Shown: in pieces, positions 43,440-53,264 of the stretch
Position numbering within the stretch: the stretch's first letter is position 1
Layout of the letters: every line of letters begins with the position of its first letter
Source: Chryseobacterium gwangjuense
Lineage (GTDB): Bacteria; Bacteroidota; Bacteroidia; Flavobacteriales; Weeksellaceae
Assembly: GCF_021311115.1 (NCBI RefSeq)
Contig: NZ_JAJTNP010000002.1
Location: forward strand, 496,001 to 560,000
DNA length: 64,000 nucleotides
Direction of reading: 5' to 3'
Position numbers and translations under genes: made by a program
The notes under the pieces: generated by a model
The model's database searches: none
Told to the model about the DNA's origin: nothing
The model's input: only the letters and a program-made list of their open reading frames with translations

Positions 43440-43919
43440 TTAGTTATATACCCTTATTTCGATCATTCCTAAAGGAACTTCTAGATCGGCACTTGCATTT
43501 AAAGAAAAGCTGATCTCTGTATCAACCGGAAAGCTATATCCGGGAACTGCTCCTGTAGTATAAATAGGGGCAAAAGAAACATTAGTCAGAACAATTGTTT
43601 TGCCTTGTGTGAATTTTCCTCCTGTTAAAACCCCTTTATAAGCTCCGGTTCCTGTTTTGCTCCATATGATAGTACCTAAATTGTTATCCAGAACAGTTGC
43701 AATTAAATTAAAAGAAGAATCTATTTGTAATTTTGCAACATACACTTTATAGTTCTTTGTTTCTGAAGTAGTATGAGTTTTTAAATCGCCATTGGAGTCA
43801 ATAGCATAGTCTGTGTAAGTAGTAGAACCTGGTGCTGCTACTTGGTAAATAACATCTACTTCTCTTTCTTCTTCAGGAGGTAATGCATTTACTCGTATAA
43901 TTTTTCCAATATTGGACAT
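43440..43919 (-). CDS. Short protein sharing the fibre N-terminal module
   Basis: The first 48 residues of this 159-aa protein match those of the 1594-aa fibre at about 38 positions (MSNIGKIIRVNALPP, then VIYQVAAPG, then DYAIDSNGDLKT). After that the two diverge; here a small beta-rich domain follows (YKVYVAKLQIDSSFNLIATVL, PGYSFPVDTEISFSLNASADLEV). The shared module is probably an attachment domain that docks different heads to the same structure. It has no signal peptide. It lies between the fibre and toxin genes, so it may link the toxin to the particle or be a second short fibre. Confidence 0.7.
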   Translation of the reverse strand: MSNIGKIIRVNALPPEEEREVDVIYQVAAPGSTTYTDYAIDSNGDLKTHTTSETKNYKVYVAKLQIDSSFNLIATVLDNNLGTIIWSKTGTGAYKGVLTGGKFTQGKTIVLTNVSFAPIYTTGAVPGYSFPVDTEISFSLNASADLEVPLGMIEIRVYN

Positions 43920-43958
43920 TGTTTTTTGTTTTTTTAGTTAATAATTTGATTAAAAAGG

Positions 43959-44000
43959 GTCTCTGTAATAATAGTTCTTGAAAGAACTGAGTTGAGAGAC
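43959..44000 (-). terminator. Two-step hairpin between fibre and short fibre-like gene
   Basis: GTCTCT pairs with AGAGAC (outer stem) and GTTCT with AGAAC (inner stem); on the minus strand CCTTTTT follows. It may partly terminate transcription after the fibre gene, or cap the mRNA end. Confidence 0.5.
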
Positions 44001-44046
44001 GTTTTAAGAGATGGATATTCTTGGGTTGTTTTTGTCTGTGACAGTT

Positions 44047-47000
44047 TTATATGATCGAAACATTATCATTTTCAGATATTTTCAATAGTTTTCCACCACC
44101 CCATGACATGTAGACTGCAGTTTTCCCCGGTGAGACTGCGTCTACCGCACCGTATCCTTCTACGTTTATTCTTAAATCAGCGCCGCCTGATACATTGGAG
44201 AATTGATAGTATTGGTTATCCTTTAAATGTGTGATATTAACAGATCCGTTTGAAGCGCCCTCAAAAACGATATTGTACTTTTTAATACGGGTGTCATCAA
44301 GATCGAAAGGGTTACTATCTATTAATCTATATATTTCCAGAATTTCAAAGTCATCATTATCGCGGACAACATTTGATAAACTTGATGTCAATTGTTCTAG
44401 GTTTACCGCATGATCTCCGTTTATAGCAGCCGGTATAGATGGACTGGAAGTAAATGTTTTATTACCGTTGATTGCCTCATCTCCATTTGCATTCACAAAT
44501 CTTTCATCAGAAGCCGTTTGATTGAAGTAGTTCTGTTGTAAAAATGTTGCTAAATAAGATTCTGTAACATAATTAATAGTATTACCTGAGAGAACCCGGC
44601 CTTTAGCATCAACGTTTACACTGTTATAAGTTCCTGCCGAAACTCCTGAATTAGCTAATGTCATGGCAAAACCAACATTTCCGGAACCGTCAACGGAAGC
44701 CGATCCGGTTACATCACCTGTATAAGATAATGTTCTTGGAGTCGTCCATTTTGTTGCAGATAAAACATTTTTCGTAGCATCTGAAGTATTGTCTGCATTG
44801 GCTAATCCTATATCTGTTTTGGATAGATTAACAATTCCTGTTTGTCCGTTTACCGATTGAACCGCTCCGGATGAGATCAGTATATAGCTTGAACCTCCCC
44901 ATCTATACGTTAAATTTGTATCTAAGGCTACATAAATTTTACCACTTTCTCCTGTTGCTGGAAAAGCAGTAAGATTGGCAAATTCTAAAACATCATCTAC
45001 ATAACTAGGTAAATAAGCGGAAGATATTTTACTGTCGGTTCCTAAAGGAGCAACACCATTAGCAGCTCCTCTTTGAGCTTCTGTTATGACATTATAGCCG
45101 TTTAATTGTAAATTTCCTGTAACCCCAAGTCCATTAGCATTAATAAAAGCTATTTGACTTCCGTTAACATTGAAAATGTGACTATTTCCCGTACTATAAT
45201 AGGTATTAGTTACTGAATTATTACCAAAAAATATCTGAGTTGTATCAGAATTGATAATAGTATTCCCAGCTAATGCTCCTGAACTAAATGTAGCACCTAT
45301 AAAACCTGTTGTTGCTGAAACATTCCCTAATATACCTAATCCTGAGGCTGTCATGTATCCTACTTGATTTCCATTAACATACCAATTGTGATTAGATAAT
45401 GCTCCATAATAAAGACTAGGCACAATATCATTTCCAAAAATTAAAGCATTCGCATTATTGGCGTTAAATACTTGATTACCTGCCATTACAGTAGATGCGA
45501 ATATATTTCCCTGATATTCAAAACCGCTTATTAAGCCTGTAGTAGTAAAGTTTTTAGAATTAATATCAATATTTGCTGTTGCTCCTGTGTATGGAATATA
45601 ATTAGAAGGATTAAAATTCCCTGCATGCCAAATATCATTATTTTTATATTTCAAAAAACTATCACTTACAGATAAAGAAGTATAAACATCCCAAGGAGCA
45701 TTACTCCATCCCATGTAAAGATATTGTACTTCTCCATCCTGGGTAAATGTTCCTATTCCTGAACTTCTTTCAGAGTCATCCATTTTAAACCAAAATAGTC
45801 CTGTTGCATTACCTCCAATACCAGTTTGCTGTAAGGTGATATTACCATTGTCTTGTATAATTCCACCTCCCGTTAAAGTATCTCCACTTTTAAGAATATA
45901 ATTTCCCAATGAAGATGATAATGCATAAGTATTATTATCTAATGTTCCATCAGCTTTTAAAAATTGAGAAGATGTCCCGCCATCAGCTATAAATCCAGTA
46001 CCTTTAAAATAAGCCCATCCATTTGATTCTGATAGACCTCCTATAATATCAGGTGTTTGTTTTGTAATTCTTAGAGCTCCTGCTTTTTGTCCTATTGCAA
46101 TCTCTGATGAAGCAACCCAAGTATCTGCTTGTACATTGTGTGCAAAACTCGTTTGATTATCTTCAATCAATACTTTAATTGATGAATTTCTATAGAAGGC
46201 AACATTTTTATTATTTAATGTACCTATATTAAATGAAGCAGGGTCTGATTGAATAAATCCATTTGCATTAGTTGTTCCATCATCATTTAAAGCCCATTGA
46301 GTGTAAGCTCCTGTAAATCTTTTAAGTCCTTGTATAGCAGTATTTCCTGCAATAGGTACATAATTATTTAAATCCGATTGAGTTGCAGGATTAGGTAAAT
46401 TTCCAGTATGCCAATAATCTACATAACTTGAATATGGTGACATTCCTTGAGAAGTTCCATGATATTGTCTTAATCCAAAACTGTTTTTATTAAACATGAT
46501 GAGGTTTTGATTACCTCCTGAACCATCTGAATAACCTCCAAAATGGAGATAATCTGCATAAGGTGCATTATTGTTATTATCCCACGAACCAAAACCATGT
46601 TGAACTGAATGCGGGCCTAAATGATTTGGAGCAATTCCTCTATTATCTTCGTATGGTTTATAACCATACCAGCCATCTAAATAATACTGTGAGACATTGT
46701 AAACAGGATGTGTTTTAGGGATATAATTATCAGGATTAAAATTACCTGTATGATACAATTCTCTTGTAGAATTCCATACGCCTCCCAAGTCACCATTTTT
46801 AGTTCTTACACCAATATAATCACCTCCTGCGTCATATTCAGCAAATAATTCTGTTGAATATAAACCTGCCAATCCTGAAAAATTAATTACAGAACCTCTT
46901 TTTCCTGTTCCTGCCCAATCATAATCAAACCATGTTTTATTTGTTCTTATATTTGAGCCATTATTTATACCATCCGTTAAATCTACGTTGATAACTGAGC

Positions 47001-48831
47001 TAGAATTGATAGCGGTTGTTAATCCTAAATCTGATAAAGCATATCCTGTTAAATCAGTAACTATATAAGTTGACCAATCTAATAAAGCTGTATCATAATC
47101 CCCAGTTATAACTTCATCAACCATCAATTGAGGATAAGACCAAGCAGTATTAGTTGCATTAATAACAATACATCCTTTACCAGATGGTGTAGTACCTATT
47201 CTTATTCTGTTTGCTATATTAGGTGCTCCTGAGGTGTCATTTGTAATAATAGCAGAATTATAGATAGGATCTGTACCTGCTGATAAGTAAGTACTGACTT
47301 CAATATGTTGGAAATGTTGGTAAAACTGATTATCAACAATTCTAAGTTTAATTTTAGTTTGATGTAGAGGAAAGGCATTAGGAAGCAATATTACTATTGA
47401 ACCTGTTATAGCACCCCAATAAGAATAATGAGTAGGATTTTGTCTGATGTTTTGTAATCCAAAACCGGTACCTTGAGGTTTTACTATACCCTTTGAACCA
47501 GATATTACACCTTTAAAGTATCCTCCATGTTCAGGAATATATATCCCATCACTATAATTATCAGATGTTAATACCCCTCCTGAATATAATTTTTCAGCAG
47601 AATTCCCACTAAGAATAGAAAAAGGTTGTCCTGCATTGACACCTTTATAATCACTTGTTGGATGGTTAAATATTTGCCAATAGTTATTTAAATCTGCATC
47701 TAAAACAAAATCAGAAATAGCTTTATGTCCACCATCACCTGTAAGTAAATGATTGGAATCTGATCCATTCTTAATATACCCCTCTGTTTTAATTTGTTTA
47801 AAACCTCCTGAGTTATTATCATTGGTAAAATTGAATCGATAACCATCAAAAATAATCTGCCCAACATCAATACCAGATCTAAAAAAAGTTAATCCTGCAT
47901 CATAACCATTTACACCTTGAATTCTGGCTGTATTATTGTCCCATGTATTTCCTCCATCTGTTTTAAACCATTTTTTACCAAAAATATTATAATTTCCATT
48001 AGCATCAATATAATTAGTAAGTGTAGCATCAATTTGATTTTGTGTGTAATAAGCGGTAAGATCAATGGTTTCAGACAGTTTATCCCATCCTGGAGCTCCC
48101 GTATTGTTGAGGTTTAATACCCAGACATAATTAGATCCAGAATCTATAATATTCCAAACATCTCCCTCTGTATTTCCTGAGCTTGGTAGTGAAGCAAAAT
48201 TAGCTACCGATCCTTTCGGTCTATATACAGCGGAAAGTTTGGCGTCTACTTCTGTTTTATCATAAAATAAATCGTCCGTTTGCGCTGAGGTATAATAATC
48301 AGCCAATGTACTGTTTAAATTGGCTTGTGAAGTAAAGTTATCGGTGATGTATTTTTTTTGTACATAATGCTCATCACTTGAAGGAGGAATATAATTATCA
48401 CCCTGCAAGCCAGAAGTATCTATAATCGCAGAAAATTGATTATTTGATGTTGTTGCTGTTATTTCTATTCCTGTATCATGGTGTAAATGGATAGAGGAGG
48501 AGATATTATCTGTATCTTTACGGGATTCAGCAAGTACACTACCATCTTCTTGAATTGTTAAAGCAACTTTGGATAAATCAGGTGTATTGGATATAAATCC
48601 TACAGCTCCTTCTTGATTGGGATCTACTTCTATGTTTTTAGTTAAGGGTTTTCCTTCTACTGTTCCTGTCAATGGGATATAAGATGGTGTTTTTAAATCC
48701 CCATTAGCATCAATCGCATAATCTTTATAAGTAGCTGCACCTGGTGCAGCTACTTGGTAAATGACATTGTTTTCTCTTTTGTCAGGAGGAGGCAATGCAT
48801 TTACTCTTATAATTTTTCCTATATCGGACAT
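44047..48831 (-). CDS. Giant phage-tail-fibre-like protein
   Basis: This 1594-aa protein has no signal peptide. After the 48-residue N-terminal module comes a long beta-rich shaft with phage tail-fibre phrases: ELYHTGNFNPDNY near residue 691, DYWHTGNLPNP near 804, DIWHAGNFNPSNY near 1064, KTDIGLANADNTSDATKNV near 1345, and WTTPRTLSYTGDVTGSASVDGSGNV. Residues about 1110-1250 contain two tandem copies of a roughly 66-residue repeat (GNQVFNANNANALIFGN and GNTIINSDTTQIFFGN). The last 100 residues (RIKKYNIVFEGASNGSVNITHL to NDNVSII) form a separate compact tip. Trimeric fibres of this type bind cell-surface receptors. No tail, sheath or baseplate gene accompanies it. It lies 16 bases after the 1214-aa gene. 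Confidence 0.8.
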   Translation of the reverse strand: MSDIGKIIRVNALPPPDKRENNVIYQVAAPGAATYKDYAIDANGDLKTPSYIPLTGTVEGKPLTKNIEVDPNQEGAVGFISNTPDLSKVALTIQEDGSVLAESRKDTDNISSSIHLHHDTGIEITATTSNNQFSAIIDTSGLQGDNYIPPSSDEHYVQKKYITDNFTSQANLNSTLADYYTSAQTDDLFYDKTEVDAKLSAVYRPKGSVANFASLPSSGNTEGDVWNIIDSGSNYVWVLNLNNTGAPGWDKLSETIDLTAYYTQNQIDATLTNYIDANGNYNIFGKKWFKTDGGNTWDNNTARIQGVNGYDAGLTFFRSGIDVGQIIFDGYRFNFTNDNNSGGFKQIKTEGYIKNGSDSNHLLTGDGGHKAISDFVLDADLNNYWQIFNHPTSDYKGVNAGQPFSILSGNSAEKLYSGGVLTSDNYSDGIYIPEHGGYFKGVISGSKGIVKPQGTGFGLQNIRQNPTHYSYWGAITGSIVILLPNAFPLHQTKIKLRIVDNQFYQHFQHIEVSTYLSAGTDPIYNSAIITNDTSGAPNIANRIRIGTTPSGKGCIVINATNTAWSYPQLMVDEVITGDYDTALLDWSTYIVTDLTGYALSDLGLTTAINSSSVINVDLTDGINNGSNIRTNKTWFDYDWAGTGKRGSVINFSGLAGLYSTELFAEYDAGGDYIGVRTKNGDLGGVWNSTRELYHTGNFNPDNYIPKTHPVYNVSQYYLDGWYGYKPYEDNRGIAPNHLGPHSVQHGFGSWDNNNNAPYADYLHFGGYSDGSGGNQNLIMFNKNSFGLRQYHGTSQGMSPYSSYVDYWHTGNLPNPATQSDLNNYVPIAGNTAIQGLKRFTGAYTQWALNDDGTTNANGFIQSDPASFNIGTLNNKNVAFYRNSSIKVLIEDNQTSFAHNVQADTWVASSEIAIGQKAGALRITKQTPDIIGGLSESNGWAYFKGTGFIADGGTSSQFLKADGTLDNNTYALSSSLGNYILKSGDTLTGGGIIQDNGNITLQQTGIGGNATGLFWFKMDDSERSSGIGTFTQDGEVQYLYMGWSNAPWDVYTSLSVSDSFLKYKNNDIWHAGNFNPSNYIPYTGATANIDINSKNFTTTGLISGFEYQGNIFASTVMAGNQVFNANNANALIFGNDIVPSLYYGALSNHNWYVNGNQVGYMTASGLGILGNVSATTGFIGATFSSGALAGNTIINSDTTQIFFGNNSVTNTYYSTGNSHIFNVNGSQIAFINANGLGVTGNLQLNGYNVITEAQRGAANGVAPLGTDSKISSAYLPSYVDDVLEFANLTAFPATGESGKIYVALDTNLTYRWGGSSYILISSGAVQSVNGQTGIVNLSKTDIGLANADNTSDATKNVLSATKWTTPRTLSYTGDVTGSASVDGSGNVGFAMTLANSGVSAGTYNSVNVDAKGRVLSGNTINYVTESYLATFLQQNYFNQTASDERFVNANGDEAINGNKTFTSSPSIPAAINGDHAVNLEQLTSSLSNVVRDNDDFEILEIYRLIDSNPFDLDDTRIKKYNIVFEGASNGSVNITHLKDNQYYQFSNVSGGADLRINVEGYGAVDAVSPGKTAVYMSWGGGKLLKISENDNVSII

Positions 48832-48847
48832 TTTGATATTTTTTTAA

Positions 48848-51800
48848 TTAAACCCAGTCTCCTGTAATAATTTTATTTTCGTCTCCGGGTTGAAGACCAA
48901 GGAGGTTTTCATTTTTTTCAAAATTGAATTTTTCTTCAGTAATTACTTCAGAAGGAACTTCAAAATCATCAGGATTTTCAGTTGTAAATGGTAATGCATG
49001 AGCTACTTTCAACCCAATACTTTCTGCCTGAAGGATATTCAATATTGTAGGGAGTCTTGTCAACCATGCCTTTCCTTGTTTTTCTCCTTTTGGCTGTTTC
49101 ATTTCATCAACAATGGATAAATAAAGATCATCACCAATTACAGGAACTTCGCCGCCATTCCAAATTTTTCCGGTGGCTAGATAGAATTGTACAACATCTT
49201 CAAATCCCGGACGAACAGTTACGATCACTCTTGCCATTCCACTTTGTAAGAAAGCTCTGAATAAAGGATCCGTATTTTCCGACTGATAAAGGTCTACCCA
49301 GTTTTGTTTATTCCCCCAATAATAAGGATACAGGTAATAAGAAAGATTTTCCCATTCAAAAGCCTGTTCCATAAACTTTACAAAGGCAGTGTGTTTATCT
49401 AGTTTTGAAGAAAGTTTAGTTTCGTAATCTGTAAAGGTAGTTCCTTGTGTTAATCCTGATAAGCCATAGCCATGAGTAGAATCGGTTGCTCGATCTGCCA
49501 TATATGAAATACAGTTTTTACGTAAAACAGTATTTTCAATCTGTCTGTAGAAATTAGGATTTGAATCTTTAATAACTACGGCTTTATTGTTTTCTTCTCC
49601 TATTGCATTGTTGTATTCAATTAAAGCTTCTTCATAAGCATTAATAATAGCATTGAACGTTTTTTGCAGCCATTGTTTTCTTGCCTCTGGAGTTAATTGA
49701 CAATCAATAGATAGAGAGGTCTCAAAAGAGTAAAACCTATCTGTTGAAATACTGATCGAAAGATCACCGCTATAAGGTTCTAAAGCTCCATATTTAACAA
49801 AAGTAGAAGCTGTATGGTTTTGAAAGATATGTTTATCACCAATGTTAAGATTTAACAAAGAATTACCATGATCCAAATATTGTTTTCCACCACCACTAAT
49901 ATTGTAGTATGTACTAACATATCCTTCAGGAATTTTTACAACTTCCTGGAGTCCCATAGCACTTGTTGTCGCAGATGCAGATCCAATATCAGCTACTTTG
50001 TCACGACCATAGGCAATTCCTTTTGATACTTTAATGGTCTCGCTTGGAAAGCTGTCAATTTCAACATTATATTTACTAACCCAATATTTTAGTTTAATTT
50101 CACTAAGTAGATCGTTATAACTGCTTATTTGCATATCTCCTTTGGCCCTTGGATCTTCTGGCTTTACCAGTTCTGTTGCATTTGAATCTAGAGTCATTCC
50201 CAATAAATGAAGTTTTGCTGGCTCTGGAATCATGAATTCAAACATCATGCGTTTGCCATAATTATAAATTTGATTTTTCATCAATTTATCAACCCACCTG
50301 TAAACGCCCACTACATGTTTGTCTCCTTTTCTATTGTCTAGGCCGTGAGAGTTTGTTTCTTCGAATTCATCAATGATTTTTTCAATTCTTTCTTCATGAA
50401 CTTTAGTGACAATTCTGTCCATTGCTCTGGAAGTAACATCTTGGGCTTGTGTAACTGCTTGTCTGGTGCTTTCTTCTTTTGAGCTGTGGTTAGCATAATT
50501 TGCAGCAATTCCTGTATTAAAGTTTGCATTTCCTCCGGGAGTTTTCCAAGAAGCGTCAAAATGTGCGGCTACACTAAAGTCTCTTGACTCTTGTGCCATT
50601 TTTGAAATCTCACTTTGCATTTCAAAACGATTGGCAGTAGTCGTGTCAGTAAGCTGCTCTCTTTCTGTATCAGTAGATGAAGTTGTTGTATTTTCACTTC
50701 TTCTTAATCTTCTGGTTGACTTCTCGCGATATTCTCTGGCCATTACGTTTTCGATATGGGCTACTTCACCTTCTACATAAGCATGAGTACTTTGCTCAAC
50801 TTTTAGATAATCCGCAATCCCAATATTTTTAAATCCGAATCCGGAAGGAATGAAAGTATTTTCTTCATCCACAATTACCGGTGGTTCGCCTTCTTCAACT
50901 TCAAGCTCAAATGCTCCTGAACTACATGTTCTTGCTTGAATTCCCGGAACCAAAATTTCCGTAGTTCTTCCGTTTGAAAAAACAATTTTCACTCTCAAAG
51001 TAGCATTCTGAATACTGTAAAAATCTACTCCAGGATAATGCATATCACTTAAGAAAATTGTATTTCCTGTTCTTGATTTCACAAAATAATCACTGTCAAT
51101 ACTTGTTGGTGAATTATTAGGAATCAAATTGTAAGAAATGTAGCTTACATCCCATGATGAATCAGGTACGGTTAAAGCTAAGTCCTGAGTATATGCCTTA
51201 TAAATAAACTTCGGACAAACCTGATAGGTAAAAGGAACTGAAATGGTTCTGGAAACAGGAACAATTACACCACCGATGCTCGTATAAGCCTCTTCATTCC
51301 CCTGAGTATTTTCGAGAATTGTATTATTAAGCCTCTCTACAGCTTCATTAATTGCCAAAGTGACTTCTGCAAATGTATTTCTACCTTCCAATGATGCTTC
51401 AAGATCAGCAATGTCTTGTTCCGAAGAACGTTCGACAGGTGTTTCTGTTTGTTCAAATGTATAACCTAAAACATCCAGTAATGATTCAAGGTTTTCAGGT
51501 TTTAATGAATCGACCAAGGGTTGTGCGCTTATCTCATCTCTGAAATTAAATTCAAAAGCAGGAAGTTTGGGATATGGAATTACTCTAGGCTGTTGACAAG
51601 GATCTTCCGGATTGTATTCTGTTCCTGGGGGTCTTACTCCACAATATTCTGTTCTTGCAGCTTCAACAGCTTCACTGTATTCCTGGATAAGTGGTTCGAT
51701 GATTACCTGATGAGCTTCATTTTGAGTTTTATATTCAGCCTGATATTCTCTCTGGTATTGCTTTTCAATTCCAGAAAGATTTTTCTTTAAGCTTTCAATT

Positions 51801-52492
51801 CGGGTAAGTTTTGTTTTAGCAGTAGAAATTTCTTGCTGTTGCTTCATTTCCTCAGTTGGAAAGCTTTCTCTTGCAGCGTTGTCATCAATTCTTGATGCGA
51901 TTTGAGATAACGAAGGATTTTCATCCATCATCAATTCTTTTGGAAGTACAACTCTTGCTGTTACCGCTAATTTAAAATCTTCTTCATGAATTACAGATAA
52001 AATGTGAAGTGCTAAAAGCATTTGCATAACAACTTCTTTAATATAGAAGTCTTTCTGAGTGACAACCTGATAAATTAAGTTATTCCATAGTTGGATGAGT
52101 TCGGGAAGCGCATAAACAGGAGGGAATATTTCTTCTTTCTTGGCAACAAATTCTGCATAAGTACAGGTGCTTTTATTTCTAGCTAACCATGTTGCAAAAT
52201 TATAAAGATCACCAAAGTCATTTTTTAAATAATTTACATCAGTGATGCATTGAGAACTGACTGTATAACTTTCAGCAGCCTCCTTTAAAAGACTTTTTTT
52301 TGTTCCGGTTCCTGTGGTGACAGGAATATAAAAATGATTGTCGGTTTTTAAAACATCAGGAATTAAAATAAACCTCTTGTCCTGATCTTTATCATCAGAT
52401 AGTTGAGGACTTCTCAAACTTACAAATCTGAAAAGCGTTTGTGTTGGTGTGTTTTCTGCAATTGGCGTTGCAGGTGTTTCATTTTCTGCCAT
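48848..52492 (-). CDS. Large protein of unknown family in the fibre-toxin operon
   Basis: The 1214-aa protein has no signal peptide. Residues about 215-275 are a coiled coil (TKLTRIESLKKNLSGIEKQYQREYQAEY); a beta-rich block with GVRPPGTEYNPEDPCQQPR and AFELEVEEGEPPVIVDEEN follows; residues about 600-720 are again helical and charged (REYREKSTRRLRRSENTTTS, TKVHEERIEKIIDEFEETNSHG). Next comes HVVGVYRWVDKLMKNQIYNYGKRMMFEFMIPEPAK, and the C-terminal third has LSYYLYPYYWGNKQNWVDLYQ, ARVIVTVRPGFEDVVQFYLATGKIWNGGEVP and WLTRLPTILNIL, strings I associate with large uncharacterised proteins but cannot name. It precedes the fibre gene by 16 bases, so a structural or assembly partner is likely. Confidence 0.6.
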   Translation of the reverse strand: MAENETPATPIAENTPTQTLFRFVSLRSPQLSDDKDQDKRFILIPDVLKTDNHFYIPVTTGTGTKKSLLKEAAESYTVSSQCITDVNYLKNDFGDLYNFATWLARNKSTCTYAEFVAKKEEIFPPVYALPELIQLWNNLIYQVVTQKDFYIKEVVMQMLLALHILSVIHEEDFKLAVTARVVLPKELMMDENPSLSQIASRIDDNAARESFPTEEMKQQQEISTAKTKLTRIESLKKNLSGIEKQYQREYQAEYKTQNEAHQVIIEPLIQEYSEAVEAARTEYCGVRPPGTEYNPEDPCQQPRVIPYPKLPAFEFNFRDEISAQPLVDSLKPENLESLLDVLGYTFEQTETPVERSSEQDIADLEASLEGRNTFAEVTLAINEAVERLNNTILENTQGNEEAYTSIGGVIVPVSRTISVPFTYQVCPKFIYKAYTQDLALTVPDSSWDVSYISYNLIPNNSPTSIDSDYFVKSRTGNTIFLSDMHYPGVDFYSIQNATLRVKIVFSNGRTTEILVPGIQARTCSSGAFELEVEEGEPPVIVDEENTFIPSGFGFKNIGIADYLKVEQSTHAYVEGEVAHIENVMAREYREKSTRRLRRSENTTTSSTDTEREQLTDTTTANRFEMQSEISKMAQESRDFSVAAHFDASWKTPGGNANFNTGIAANYANHSSKEESTRQAVTQAQDVTSRAMDRIVTKVHEERIEKIIDEFEETNSHGLDNRKGDKHVVGVYRWVDKLMKNQIYNYGKRMMFEFMIPEPAKLHLLGMTLDSNATELVKPEDPRAKGDMQISSYNDLLSEIKLKYWVSKYNVEIDSFPSETIKVSKGIAYGRDKVADIGSASATTSAMGLQEVVKIPEGYVSTYYNISGGGKQYLDHGNSLLNLNIGDKHIFQNHTASTFVKYGALEPYSGDLSISISTDRFYSFETSLSIDCQLTPEARKQWLQKTFNAIINAYEEALIEYNNAIGEENNKAVVIKDSNPNFYRQIENTVLRKNCISYMADRATDSTHGYGLSGLTQGTTFTDYETKLSSKLDKHTAFVKFMEQAFEWENLSYYLYPYYWGNKQNWVDLYQSENTDPLFRAFLQSGMARVIVTVRPGFEDVVQFYLATGKIWNGGEVPVIGDDLYLSIVDEMKQPKGEKQGKAWLTRLPTILNILQAESIGLKVAHALPFTTENPDDFEVPSEVITEEKFNFEKNENLLGLQPGDENKIITGDWV

Positions 52493-52659
52493 TTTGTAAT
52501 TTTTTGGTTTTAAAAGTTAAATATTGAAGCTTCTTTTCATTAGAGTTGCTTCTGTTTTGCCTGTTTTTTATGTGGTTTCAAGCAAAGTATTCCACCTTTG
52601 GGTTAAATTTTTTGTTTCATTGTACTGTGTATTTGGTACTGGTTTTTAGACATAGTTCT

Positions 52660-52693
52660 GGCTGTCCAGCATTTTGTGAATGGTGAATTCAAA
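52660..52693 (-). repeat. Leader repeat, copy A (before the 1214-aa gene)
   Basis: This stretch (GGCTGTCCAGC...GAATTCAAA on the plus strand) is a diverged copy of 52998-53030, and the similarity extends patchily for about 90 bases. Both copies lie in minus-strand 5' leaders in the island. Confidence 0.6.
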
Positions 52694-52783
52694 GGTTTTT
52701 GAGATAGTATTGAATGGATTTGTGTTTTACTGATGCTTAAAAAGCAATAGTGGAAAGTCTCAGAACTATGCGTAAAAACTATG

Positions 52784-52954
52784 TTAATAAATGTCTTCCT
52801 CTAGAATATCTTTCTCAAAATCTTCCCGGAAGAAATTTTCAATGTCGTTGAGATAATTGTCGTAGTCTATCTCGGTATTTTCGATGTCACTCCATTCAAT
52901 AGTATAGAGATCTTCATCGAAGGTTATATTTGGATTGTGTTTTGGTGTTTCCAT
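52784..52954 (-). CDS. Small acidic protein heading the fibre-toxin unit
   Basis: I read this as a 56-aa protein from the ATG at 52954 (METPKHNPNITFDEDLYTIEW, then SDIENTEIDYDNYLNDIENFF). A longer frame from a TTG at 53029 would run through the leader repeat and is less likely. More than a third of the residues are Asp or Glu, so it could be a DNA mimic, chaperone or anti-regulator; no family is recognised. It has an island-motif promoter (53082-53115), and no convincing terminator separates it from the 1214-aa gene 291 bases on. Confidence 0.55.
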   Translation of the reverse strand: METPKHNPNITFDEDLYTIEWSDIENTEIDYDNYLNDIENFFREDFEKDILEEDIY

Positions 52955-52997
52955 GCTTTGTGATTTGATGTGTTGGTTACGATTTGAACAGAATTTG

Positions 52998-53030
52998 GGC
53001 TGTTCAGCATTTTGGAATGTTGAATTCAAA
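52998..53030 (-). repeat. Leader repeat, copy B (before the 56-aa gene)
   Basis: GGCTGTTCAGC...GAATTCAAA on the plus strand; diverged copy of 52660-52693. It lies between the island promoter and the 56-aa start codon, so it would be part of the 5' leader RNA. Confidence 0.6.
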
Positions 53031-53081
53031 AAGTTATTGTTTAGTTTTTAAGGATTGTTTTTTTGTGTTTTATTTATACTC

Positions 53082-53115
53082 CAAAGGTAGGAGCGGGGAG
53101 CGACAAAACTTGACG
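53082..53115 (-). promoter_or_regulatory. Island-motif promoter, 56-aa gene and fibre-toxin unit
   Basis: Minus strand: CGTCAAGTTTTGTCG (53101-53115), 11 bases, TACCTTTG (53082-53089). The 15-mer is identical to the one at 55040-55054. Confidence 0.75.
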
Positions 53116-53264
53116 TGATTAAAATATTTTAGAACCAAATAGCCATTTTGTTTTTAAGTGTTTCCTAATCAGAATGAAAAATAAAATAGAAACAAATAAC
53201 GAAAACAGACTGAATTTTAATATAATCAAAATAGCTTATATTTTGCAATTATAAGGTTAAAGAC

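Larger units (their letters stand above)
52955..53264. other. Control region between patatin and the 56-aa gene
   Basis: About 310 bases that hold the island promoter 53082-53115 and leader repeat copy B (52998-53030). The part from 53116 to 53264 is AT-rich, with no ORF and no clear hairpin terminator for the patatin gene start region. Confidence 0.5.

Noticed and set aside
43959..44000. Riboswitch or structured RNA between fibre genes
   Set aside because: Only a simple two-step hairpin followed by T residues is visible; a weak terminator is the simpler reading.
52955..53029. TTG start for the acidic protein (81 aa)
   Set aside because: The extra 25 codons coincide with the non-coding leader repeat also found before the 1214-aa gene.
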